Origin: JBGQDM01 sp041495845
Lineage (GTDB): Bacteria > Acidobacteriota > Terriglobia > Terriglobales > Acidobacteriaceae
Length of the DNA stretch: 15,163 bases
Direction: 5' to 3'
Assembly: GCA_041495845.1 (NCBI GenBank)
Contig: JBGQDM010000080.1
Span: forward strand, 1-15,163
Positions 6,439 through 13,340 of this stretch are shown one piece after another. Each line of letters opens with the position of its first letter. Positions within the stretch are counted from its first letter, which is position 1. The notes under the pieces were generated by a model. The model saw only the letters and a list, made by a program, of their open reading frames with translations, did not search any database and had not been told where the DNA came from. The translations under genes and the position numbers were made by a program.

Positions 6439-8013
6439 TCAGGCCTCAGGCCGCAACCGGCGGCGCAACAGGCCCAGCAGGTCAGATCCGGTCAGCCAGA
6501 GGCCCGCCGCCACCGCCGCCGCCCAGGTCAGCGTGGTCAACGCCAGGGAGGCTAGGTCTGCCATGCGCCCCCCCGTGACCGCCACCGCGCGCCCCACAAA
6601 GTGACTAATCAGGCCCGCTGCCGCTGCTACCAGCATGCTCTTGCAGAGTTCTGCTCCCGGCAAGTCCCGCCAGCGCACCAGTTTGCGCCGTTCGAGCAGC
6701 ACCGCCAGCACCAGCGTGTTCACCACGATGCCGATGTCGGAAGCGATGGTCAGTCCGACGACCGAGAGCGACCGGAATAACGCGGAATACACCGGCAAGC
6801 TGGCCAGCGTAACCAGGCTGGCGGCCACCATGGGGGTCAACGTGTCCCCTGCGGCATAGAAGGCACGCGCATACAACCCCTGCGCTGCCCAGAAGGCAAG
6901 GGAGAGTGAAAACCAAAAAAAGTACGCTGTCGTTTCCTGCGCGTCGGCAAACGTAAATCGTCCGCGGCGGTAGACCAGATCAATCACCGGCAGCGCGGTG
7001 GCCATCATCAGCGAAGTAGAGAGCAACGAAAGCGCGGTCACGCGATAGACCGAGGCGTTGACGGTGGCGGCAAATTCACGCAATTTGTTTTCGCCAAACA
7101 GCCGGGCAAAAAATGGCAGTGAAGCTTGGCCGGTGGCCTGGCCGAGGACGGCAATCGGGACCGCGAACAGGCGCTTGGCGTAGTTCAGCCGGGTGATGTC
7201 GCCCAGTCCGCCCGAGGCGAAGTAGCGCAGGATCCAGTCGTCCGCCGTGACCAGTGAGACGCCCAACATGAGCGGCACAGTCAACCGCACCCATTCGCGA
7301 AAGGCCGGGTTGCGGAGAGCAAACGAAGGCCGGTAGCCGGTGCCCACGCGCACCGCACCAATCGCATTCACCAGAAACGGCCCGGCCAGCGCACCCGCCA
7401 GCGCGCCGTAGGCGAGCGAGGCGATGCCCAACGTCCGCGAAAACAGCAGGCCGCCAAGAATGATGCATACGTTGTAGAGCAGCGGGCCCAGAGCGGGGAA
7501 AAGAAACAGCCGTCGGGAAAGCAGTACCGCTGAAACGATACCGCCGACATAAAAGAAAATCTGTGCCGGCAGAAGAATGCGGGTGAGGCGCACGCAGAGC
7601 GCGAGCTGCTCGGCGGTAAATTTCGGAAAGATGACGCGCTCGATCTGGGGGGTAAAGATCGCTGCCAGCGTAATCCCGATGACCAGCACGGTGGTCATCA
7701 CCGTGATGATGATGGAAAACGTTTTCTGCGCCTCGTCCTCCCGCTTCTCCGCGAGGAAGCGGGTGTAGATGGAAATAAAGGTGATGGACGCGGTGCCGCC
7801 GGCGACGATGTAGTTGAGCCAGTCGGGAATGGTGAAGCCGGCGATGTAGGCGTCGGTCTGCGCGCCCGCGCCGAAAGCCCAGGCGATGTAGGCCTCGCGC
7901 ACGTAGCCGATGACGCGGGAAAGCAGCACCGCAGACATCAGCAGCACGGTGGCCGAGAAGGCGCTGTGCTCGTGGGAGGGACGAAACCACCGCGCCATGC
8001 CGCCATTCGCCAT
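6439..8013 (-). CDS. murJ: MurJ/MviN-family lipid flippase
   Basis: A 524-residue polytopic inner-membrane protein of the MOP exporter superfamily with about 13-14 hydrophobic segments. MurJ moves lipid II across the cytoplasmic membrane for peptidoglycan synthesis. Residues matching key E. coli positions are Arg33 and Arg39 in LSRVIGYVREAY (R18 and R24), Asp54 in QTDAYIAGF (D39) and Arg281 in YAKRLFAVP (R270). The segment after TM2 reads IPDWLNYIVAGGTASITF: the position of E. coli R52 is Asn67, and the usual FAEGAF is VAGGTA. This is therefore a divergent MurJ-type sequence; export of another lipid-linked sugar cannot be excluded. The ATG at 8013 has no Shine-Dalgarno sequence; an in-frame ATG 15 bases further in is possible. 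Diverges from the aminotransferase gene, followed by the PP2C-like gene. Confidence 0.88.
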   Translation of the reverse strand: MANGGMARWFRPSHEHSAFSATVLLMSAVLLSRVIGYVREAYIAWAFGAGAQTDAYIAGFTIPDWLNYIVAGGTASITFISIYTRFLAEKREDEAQKTFSIIITVMTTVLVIGITLAAIFTPQIERVIFPKFTAEQLALCVRLTRILLPAQIFFYVGGIVSAVLLSRRLFLFPALGPLLYNVCIILGGLLFSRTLGIASLAYGALAGALAGPFLVNAIGAVRVGTGYRPSFALRNPAFREWVRLTVPLMLGVSLVTADDWILRYFASGGLGDITRLNYAKRLFAVPIAVLGQATGQASLPFFARLFGENKLREFAATVNASVYRVTALSLLSTSLMMATALPVIDLVYRRGRFTFADAQETTAYFFWFSLSLAFWAAQGLYARAFYAAGDTLTPMVAASLVTLASLPVYSALFRSLSVVGLTIASDIGIVVNTLVLAVLLERRKLVRWRDLPGAELCKSMLVAAAAGLISHFVGRAVAVTGGRMADLASLALTTLTWAAAVAAGLWLTGSDLLGLLRRRLRPEA

Positions 8014-8022
8014 GCGTCTGGG

Positions 8023-8028
8023 ATTCTA
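8023..8028 (-). promoter_or_regulatory. Possible -10 element of the murJ-like gene
   Basis: TAGAAT on the minus strand (8028-8023) ends 9 bases before the ATG at 8013. If used, the transcript would start within a few bases of the start codon. No clear -35 is seen. Confidence 0.3.
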
Positions 8029-8080
8029 CACGGCGAGCGCGGCGGGGACGGTGAACCGCCACGGTTCCCAGCGCCCGCTT

Positions 8081-8110
8081 TTGACAGCGCTTCCCTGCTG
8101 CTTCGATAAT
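8081..8110 (+). promoter_or_regulatory. Near-consensus housekeeping promoter, leaderless arrangement
   Basis: TTGACA (8081-8086), an 18-base spacer, then GATAAT (8105-8110). This is the best promoter in the window: a perfect -35 and a 5-of-6 -10. The -10 ends 6 bases before the aminotransferase ATG at 8117, so the expected transcription start falls on or beside the A of the start codon. The absence of any Shine-Dalgarno sequence upstream fits a leaderless mRNA. Confidence 0.7.
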
Positions 8111-8116
8111 CGCCCC

Positions 8117-9481
8117 ATGCCTGATTCCCCACGTTCTTCGGTCTTTCCGCGTTCGTTCCGCAAGGGGTATGCCGAAGCGGTGCGCGGGGAGGGCGTCTAT
8201 CTTTGGGACAGCGAGGGTCGCCGCTATCTCGATTTCTCCGGTTCGGCGGCGGTGAATTTAATTGGCCATGGGGTAAGAGAAATCCAGGCCGCGATGGCTC
8301 GCCAGGCGGAGCAACTGGAGTTTGTGCACACCAGCCAGTTCACGACTCCGGTGGCAGAAGCCTATGCGCGCGAATTGCTGGAGTTCGCGGGTGAGAACTT
8401 TCGCGGCGGAGCGGTGTACTTCACCAGCGGCGGCTCGGAGGCGATCGAGACTGCGCTCAAGCTGGCGCGGCAATATCAGGTGGAGATCGGGCAGAGCGGA
8501 CGCTATCAGGTGTTGAGCCGCCGTCAGAGTTATCACGGGTCAACTCTGGGCGCGCTGGCGGTTTCCGGCAACAAGCGGCGGCGGGAAATTTATCTACCCA
8601 TGGTGCGCGAGTTTGCTCACATCGACTTCCCTTACTGCTACCGCTGCGCCTACGACTGCAGCGACGGCTGCGAGGCGTGCGGCCTGCGCTATGCGGAGGA
8701 ACTGGAACGCGCCATCGCCAAGACGGACGGGGCAGCGGCGGCGTTCCTGCTGGAGCCGGTCAGCGGCGCCACCTTGGGCGCAGCGGTGCCGCCGGTGGGG
8801 TACCTGGCGCGCGTTGCGGAAATTTGCCGGACCCACGGCTTGCTGCTGATTGCCGATGAAGTGATGACCGGAGTGGGCCGCTGCGGGCGCAATTTCGCGG
8901 TGGACCACTGGCAGGTCGCGCCGGACATTCTGGTGGCCGCCAAGGGATTATCGAGCGGATATGCGCCCCTCGGGGCGGTGTTGGCCACGAAGAAAGTGGT
9001 AGACGCGATCGCCGCCGGCTCGGGCGCGTTTCTGCACGGGTTCACGTACAACGCGCATCCCATCTGCCTGGCGGCAGGGCGAGCGGTGTTGCGACACGTC
9101 GAGCAGCGGAAGCTGGTGCAGGCGGCAGACTCGGCGAATCCACAGACGGCGGGTGGGCGGGTGAAAGCGGCGCTGCAAACGCTGCTGGAGTCGCACGTGG
9201 TGGGTGATGTGCGCGGGCTGGGATTGCTCTGGGGCGTGGAATTTGTGGCGGACAAGAAAACCAAGCGGCCATTTCCGGTGGCGGCAAACTTTGCCGGCAA
9301 GGTGGGCGAGGCAGCGCACCAACGTGGCTTGCTGGTGTATCCCATGCAAGGGTGCGTGGATGGCGATGCGGGCGATCATCTGCTGATCGCGCCACCCGCG
9401 GTGATTACGGCCGAGCAGATCGAATGGGCGGCGGAACAGCTGCGGGCGGCGGTGGAAGAAGCGGCTGCACCCAAGAATTAA
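8117..9481 (+). CDS. Class III (ornithine/GABA-type) PLP-dependent aminotransferase
   Basis: A 454-residue cytoplasmic fold-type I aminotransferase. Signatures are GEGVYLWDSEGRRYLDF near the N-terminus, SGGSEAIETALKLAR (the phosphate-binding region, about 104-118), SYHGSTLGALAVSG (138-151), IADEVMTGVGRCG with Asp247 that holds the pyridine nitrogen, and AAKGLSSGYAPLGAV with Lys276 as the PLP Schiff-base lysine. HGFTYNAHP follows. Between residues 174 and 188 there are five cysteines (CX2CX3CX3CX2C). The amino donor cannot be read from sequence; related sequences are annotated as acting on omega-amines, ornithine, 4-aminobutyrate or similar. The start at 8117 is chosen because it follows a strong promoter and gives the usual N-terminal length; the frame is open back to 7910, but that stretch overlaps the divergent gene. 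Single-gene transcription unit closed by the hairpin at 9482. Confidence 0.93.
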   Translation: MPDSPRSSVFPRSFRKGYAEAVRGEGVYLWDSEGRRYLDFSGSAAVNLIGHGVREIQAAMARQAEQLEFVHTSQFTTPVAEAYARELLEFAGENFRGGAVYFTSGGSEAIETALKLARQYQVEIGQSGRYQVLSRRQSYHGSTLGALAVSGNKRRREIYLPMVREFAHIDFPYCYRCAYDCSDGCEACGLRYAEELERAIAKTDGAAAAFLLEPVSGATLGAAVPPVGYLARVAEICRTHGLLLIADEVMTGVGRCGRNFAVDHWQVAPDILVAAKGLSSGYAPLGAVLATKKVVDAIAAGSGAFLHGFTYNAHPICLAAGRAVLRHVEQRKLVQAADSANPQTAGGRVKAALQTLLESHVVGDVRGLGLLWGVEFVADKKTKRPFPVAANFAGKVGEAAHQRGLLVYPMQGCVDGDAGDHLLIAPPAVITAEQIEWAAEQLRAAVEEAAAPKN

Positions 9482-9508
9482 AAGAGCCTCTCTTTGCGAG
9501 AGGCTCTT
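9482..9508. terminator. Strong hairpin between convergent genes; terminator, best for the minus strand
   Basis: A perfect 11-base-pair stem, AAGAGCCTCTC (9482-9492) with GAGAGGCTCTT (9498-9508), around a TTTGC loop. It begins directly after the aminotransferase stop. Read on the minus strand, it is followed by TTTTAATTCTT, a reasonable U-tract for ending the OmpA-like transcript. On the plus strand it is followed by AGGGG, so termination of the aminotransferase transcript there is less certain. A 12-base palindrome CAGCCCGGGCTG follows at 9519-9530. Confidence 0.8.
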
Positions 9509-9539
9509 AGGGGAAGGACAGCCCGGGCTGAAATCCGGA

Positions 9540-10409
9540 CTACTGTTGCTGCGCTGCCGCCGGGGTCGCGGTCGACGCGAGCTGATCCAGATTGTTCTTG
9601 AGCAGGCTCACTTCCACGCGCCCGCCGTTCATGCGGATGGTCTTGCCCTGCGCGTCGGTGGTGGGAGCGTTGCCCATGCCGACCACGAAGATGCGGTAGA
9701 CCGGAATCTCGTGGTTGAGTACGAGGTAGCGCACCACGGCGTCGGCCATCTTCTGTGAGTTTGCGATCGCGGTCTGCCCGTGGCCGGAAGAGAAGCCCTG
9801 GACTTCGACCACGTAGCCACGCTGGCTCTTCAGAGAAGTCGCCATTTCGTCCAACGCTGTCTTGGCGTTCTTGCTGAGCGCAGCCTGGCCCGGGCGGAAA
9901 CGAATTTCCGTCTGCGTGATGGGGTGGTACTGGTCAATGTTGCCAACGGTCTGCTCGACCGTGCCGAGGCGGGTGTTAGCCTGCTGCGCGGTGAGTTGGG
10001 CGGCATTGGCGCGGTTGCCGGCATCAATGGCGTGCTGGTCGGCTTCGTTGGCCTTGCTGGATGCCAGGCGGATGCCTTCCTGCGCGCGTCCGTCCACGTC
10101 CTTGATCATTTTCGAGTTGCCGGCGGTGAGCTCATCCAACTCGTTGACGCGGTCGGCGACCGGCTGCACCTGGCGACGCACATACTTCTTGCGCGCGAAG
10201 GGGTTTACCTTGCCCCAGAAGCCCTCTTTGGAGTCAACCGCCAACGGCTGCTTGCCGGTGGCGTTCTGGGCGGTGGTTTGCGTAGCGGGCTGAGTTGCAG
10301 GAGCCGTGGCAGAGGGTTGGTTCGATGACGAAGGGGCGGCGGCCTGCTGGGCGAGCACAGGCAACGCCAACGCAACTACCAGCAGCACAACAAAAAGGCA
10401 CTTGTTCAT
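9540..10409 (-). CDS. OmpA-family outer-membrane/periplasmic protein with coiled coil
   Basis: A 289-residue exported protein. MNKCLFVVLLVVALALPVLA followed by QQ is a Sec signal peptide cleaved by signal peptidase I (no lipobox). Residues 21-58 are a low-complexity Ala/Thr/Gln/Ser linker, residues about 80-160 an Ala-rich helical segment likely to form a coiled coil, and residues about 165-270 an OmpA-like C-terminal domain (TEIRFRPGQAALS, VVEVQGFSSGHG, ADAVVRYLV, GMGNAP, NGGRVEVSLL). OmpA domains normally bind diaminopimelate of peptidoglycan through an Asp and an Arg; here these positions read Ser208 and Met221. No beta-barrel precedes the domain. The ribosome binding site GGAGGT lies 8 bases upstream of the ATG. 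The gene has its own terminator and appears to be monocistronic. Confidence 0.88.
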   Translation of the reverse strand: MNKCLFVVLLVVALALPVLAQQAAAPSSSNQPSATAPATQPATQTTAQNATGKQPLAVDSKEGFWGKVNPFARKKYVRRQVQPVADRVNELDELTAGNSKMIKDVDGRAQEGIRLASSKANEADQHAIDAGNRANAAQLTAQQANTRLGTVEQTVGNIDQYHPITQTEIRFRPGQAALSKNAKTALDEMATSLKSQRGYVVEVQGFSSGHGQTAIANSQKMADAVVRYLVLNHEIPVYRIFVVGMGNAPTTDAQGKTIRMNGGRVEVSLLKNNLDQLASTATPAAAQQQ

Positions 10410-10667
10410 TTCTAACTACCTCCAGGAAAGTGGGGGAGCGTCTGGCTCCGATTGTGAAAGCCTTAATTTCCGGCGCAAACGGAATGTTTCTCTTCCAAAG
10501 AACGACGTGCCGGATCGACGCGGCCAAGCTCTGTAAGAACAGGTTTCGTGCCAAACCCTGCCTCACGCGCCAACCGCTAAGTCTTTTCTCTTCAATCAGA
10601 TTCTAGCTCCGTTCGCGCGCCAGCGCACGCAAAATGTGGTTGGGCCGCGTAAATTTGCCGAAGCTGG

Positions 10668-10673
10668 TATAAA
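10668..10673 (+). promoter_or_regulatory. Possible -10 element for the M20/dehydrogenase pair
   Basis: TATAAA (10668-10673) lies 23 bases upstream of the ATG at 10697, with the ribosome binding site AGGGGG (10687-10692) between. No -35 at normal spacing: TTGGGC at 10640-10645 would need 22 bases. The rest of the 287-base divergent region 10410-10696 shows no recognisable gene or repeat. Confidence 0.4.
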
Positions 10674-10696
10674 AACTACGGTCACCAGGGGGATGC

Positions 10697-12166
10697 ATGG
10701 CGAAGCTGGGAAGGCAGTGGCGGGAGCGGATGACGGGTCGGATGGTGGGGTTATTTCTAGGATTGGGATTGCTGGTGCCGGTGGCTTGGGGAACGGATGG
10801 CAGCGCCGCGCTGGCCAGCGCGCGCATTCCGGCGGAGCGCCTGGAGAAGTATTCCGACATGGCGGTGGCGTGGGACCAGGAGTACTTGCGCATTGATACT
10901 ACCAATCCTCCGGGAAACGAACTGCGCTCCGCTACGTGGATGAAGAAAATTCTGGACGCCGAAGACATCGAGAACCGGGTCTTCGAGTATGCGCCCGGGC
11001 GGGCGAACCTGTGGGCGCGACTGCCGCACAGCGGCGCCACTGCAGACCGTCCGGTGATTCTGCTTAACCACATGGATGTGGTGACGAGTGATGCCACGCA
11101 CTGGCACGTGCCGCCGTTCAGCGCGCAGGTGGTGGATGGCGCTATCTACGGACGCGGCGCGCAGGACATGAAGAGCGAAGGTCTGGCGCAATTGGTGGTG
11201 ATGGTGATGCTGAAGCGCGAGCACGTGACCTTGCATCGCGACGTCATCTTTCTTGCGGTAAGCGATGAAGAAGCCGGTGGCGGCGGCACCGACTGGATGA
11301 TTGCCAACCAGCGCGACCTGCTGGGCAACGCCGAATTTCTGGTCAACGAAGGCGGCGAGAATCTGCTCGAAGCCGGCAAGGCGCGCGTGATCGGCGTGGA
11401 CGTCGCGGAAAAGTCGCCACTCTGGCTGCATCTGGTGGCGCACGGGCGGCCGGGACACGGTTCACGACCGAATCCCGACTCCGCCCCCAACCGCTTGGCC
11501 CGCGCGCTCAATCGCGTGCTCGACTACCACACCCCGCTGCATGCCATTCCCGTGGTGGAGGAGTTCTTCCGAGAGATGGCGGTATATGAACCGCCCGCGC
11601 GGGCAGAAAAGTTTCGCGACATCAATCGCGGGCTGCAAGATGAAGCTTTCCATGCCGACATGGACAAAGATGGCAGCGTAAACTTCCTGCTGCGCAACAC
11701 CATCTCGCTCACCATGCTCCAAGGCTCAGCCCAAACCAACGTGATTCCGCCGGAGGCATGGGCGAACCTGGATGTGCGCCTGTTGCCCGGTGAGGATCCC
11801 CAGCAGTTTCTGGCACAGATGGTGAAAGTGGTCAACGATCCCAACGTGACGGTGGAGCCGCAGCAGAAAGAGTTTCGCCCCTCCAACACCTCGAATACCG
11901 ACACGCTGTTTTACCAGGCCATCCGCGGAGTGGCAGCGCATTACTTTCCGGGCACACCGGTGGTGCCGCGCATCACCAGCGGCTACACCGAGAACCAGCG
12001 TTACCGGCCGCTCGGCATCAACAGCTACGGCTTCTCGCCCTACCTGGCGACGGAAGAGGAAAGCAGCACCGAGCACGGCAACGACGAACGCATCCGCGTG
12101 GAAGAAGTGCGGCGGGGGTCGCGCATACTCTACGACGTGATCAACCAGGTCGCAGCTTCGAATTGA
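10697..12166 (+). CDS. Exported M20-family metallopeptidase/amidohydrolase
   Basis: A 489-residue dinuclear zinc hydrolase of the M20 (carboxypeptidase G2/ArgE/DapE) clan. A basic N-terminus and hydrophobic run (about residues 12-32, ending VPVAWG) predict export. Metal and catalytic residues are His125 and Asp127 in NHMDVV, Asp157 in GRGAQDMKSE, Glu191 (general base) and Glu192 in SDEEAGG, Glu218 in VNEGG and His460 in STEHGNDERI. The dimerisation/lid domain with HGRPGHGSRP lies at about 250-370. Likely substrates are peptides or N-acyl amino acids outside the cytoplasm; the exact one cannot be read. AGGGGG 4 bases before the ATG supports the start. Followed after 10 bases by the sugar dehydrogenase-like gene, whose ribosome binding site overlaps this stop, so the two are co-translated. 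Confidence 0.92.
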   Translation: MAKLGRQWRERMTGRMVGLFLGLGLLVPVAWGTDGSAALASARIPAERLEKYSDMAVAWDQEYLRIDTTNPPGNELRSATWMKKILDAEDIENRVFEYAPGRANLWARLPHSGATADRPVILLNHMDVVTSDATHWHVPPFSAQVVDGAIYGRGAQDMKSEGLAQLVVMVMLKREHVTLHRDVIFLAVSDEEAGGGGTDWMIANQRDLLGNAEFLVNEGGENLLEAGKARVIGVDVAEKSPLWLHLVAHGRPGHGSRPNPDSAPNRLARALNRVLDYHTPLHAIPVVEEFFREMAVYEPPARAEKFRDINRGLQDEAFHADMDKDGSVNFLLRNTISLTMLQGSAQTNVIPPEAWANLDVRLLPGEDPQQFLAQMVKVVNDPNVTVEPQQKEFRPSNTSNTDTLFYQAIRGVAAHYFPGTPVVPRITSGYTENQRYRPLGINSYGFSPYLATEEESSTEHGNDERIRVEEVRRGSRILYDVINQVAASN

Positions 12167-12176
12167 GGAGGGCTTG

Positions 12177-13280
12177 ATGCTTCGCCGGTTCATTCTGATG
12201 GCAGCAGCCTTGGGCCTGCCAGCCTACGCCGAGAATCTCGACCTGTCGCGCTTGCAGCTTCCACCGGGGTTCCACATTCGCGTGTTTGCCGATGCCGGCG
12301 ACCCGCGCATGCTGGTGTTCAGCCCGGGCGGGACGCTGCTGGTAAGTGAGCCAGGAAGCGGCGCGGTGACTGCCTTCCCCGATCCCAAACACATGGGCCG
12401 GGCGGAACGCACGGTGCGCGTGGTGGGCGGGCTCAACGAGCCCCACGGCCTGGCGTTTCGCAACGGCAAACTCTACGTCGCTGAGAACGACAAAGTTCGC
12501 CGCTTCGACTGGGATGAAGCCAGCCTGCACGCCAGCAACGGGCAGGTGATCGCTCAGTTGCCGGGTAGCGGTGGGCACTCCACGCGCACGCTGGTTTTCT
12601 GGCGGGGCAAGATGTACGTCTCGGCGGGTTCTAGCTGCAACGTGTGCATCGAGAAAGACTCGCGCCGCGCCACGGTGATGGAGTTCAACGAAGATGGCAG
12701 TGCCATGAAGATTTTCGCGCACGGCCTGCGCAATTCGGTGGGGCTGGCTGTGAATGCAAAATCCGACACCCTCTGGGGTACCGACAACGGGCGCGACTGG
12801 CTGGGCGACAACGCGCCGCCGGACAAGATCAACGATCTGACGCAGGGGGGCGATTTCGGCTGGCCGTATTGTTACGGCCGCCAGATTCCGGATCCATCGT
12901 TTACCAAGCCGGGCGACGAGCGCTGTAAAAGCACGGTCCCACCCAAAGTGGAGTTGCAGGCGCACTCGGCGCCGCTGGGACTGGCGTTCGCCAGCGGGAC
13001 GATGTTCCCGGCGGAATATCGGAATGACCTCTTCGTGGCGCTGCACGGATCCTGGAACCGCAGCGTGCCGACGGGCTACAAAGTCATTCGCGTGCGCATG
13101 AACGACAAAGGTGAGCCGGCCGGGGTGGAAGACTTCATCACCGGCTGGCTGCGGCCGGGCGAAACTCGGAAGGGTGCGTCTATGGGACGGCCTGCGGGAA
13201 TCGTGTTTGCTGCCGACGGCTCCATGTACGTGAGTGATGATGCGGGCGGCACGATCTACCGGGTCACGTGGGAGAAATGA
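12177..13280 (+). CDS. PQQ-type sorbosone/aldose dehydrogenase-like beta-propeller protein
   Basis: A 367-residue exported six-bladed beta-propeller of the soluble glucose/L-sorbosone dehydrogenase family, whose characterised members oxidise aldoses with pyrroloquinoline quinone. MLRRFILMAAALGLPAYA followed by ENL is a signal peptide. Family landmarks are LPPGFHIRVFA, NEPHGLAF (87-94), GGHSTRTLVF with His134 and Arg137 at the positions of the catalytic His and substrate/cofactor Arg of soluble glucose dehydrogenase, the SSCNVC pair (Cys154, Cys157), HGLRNSVGLA, GTDNGRDWLGDNAPPD, GGDFGWPYCYG and LHGSWNRS. The ATG at 12177 has AGGAGG (12166-12171) at 5 bases; a TTG at 12174 in the same frame would be too close. 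No cytochrome domain is fused. Whether this bacterium makes or imports PQQ cannot be seen here. Confidence 0.88.
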   Translation: MLRRFILMAAALGLPAYAENLDLSRLQLPPGFHIRVFADAGDPRMLVFSPGGTLLVSEPGSGAVTAFPDPKHMGRAERTVRVVGGLNEPHGLAFRNGKLYVAENDKVRRFDWDEASLHASNGQVIAQLPGSGGHSTRTLVFWRGKMYVSAGSSCNVCIEKDSRRATVMEFNEDGSAMKIFAHGLRNSVGLAVNAKSDTLWGTDNGRDWLGDNAPPDKINDLTQGGDFGWPYCYGRQIPDPSFTKPGDERCKSTVPPKVELQAHSAPLGLAFASGTMFPAEYRNDLFVALHGSWNRSVPTGYKVIRVRMNDKGEPAGVEDFITGWLRPGETRKGASMGRPAGIVFAADGSMYVSDDAGGTIYRVTWEK

Positions 13281-13286
13281 AACCTG

Positions 13287-13319
13287 CCGAGCTGACACTC
13301 GGAAGGGCGGGTGACCCGC
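13287..13319. terminator. Two small hairpins between convergent genes
   Basis: CCGAG/CTCGG with a 6-base loop (13287-13302), followed by GCGGGT-G-ACCCGC (13307-13319), in the 60 bases between the dehydrogenase stop (13280) and the dgt stop (13341). Neither is followed by a T-tract, but the position suggests transcript ends. Confidence 0.35.
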
Positions 13320-13340
13320 TCCTGCGCAACCTCAAATCCC

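Noticed and set aside
7076..8062. 328-codon minus-strand frame overlapping the MurJ-like gene
   Set aside because: Same-strand shadow with Arg/His-rich composition and no membrane pattern; the MurJ frame is unambiguous.
7910..8116. Upstream extension of the aminotransferase to 7910
   Set aside because: It overlaps the divergent MurJ-like gene, lies upstream of the strong promoter, and is not aminotransferase-like.
10539..10553. Sigma-54-like promoter on the minus strand upstream of the OmpA-like gene (TGGCAC-N5-CTGT)
   Set aside because: The -24 half is perfect, but the -12 half lacks the required GC, and it lies over 120 bases from the start codon with no enhancer-binding regulator nearby.
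12141..13298. 385-codon minus-strand frame opposite the sugar dehydrogenase
   Set aside because: Shadow frame; the plus-strand product is a clear beta-propeller with catalytic residues and a ribosome binding site.
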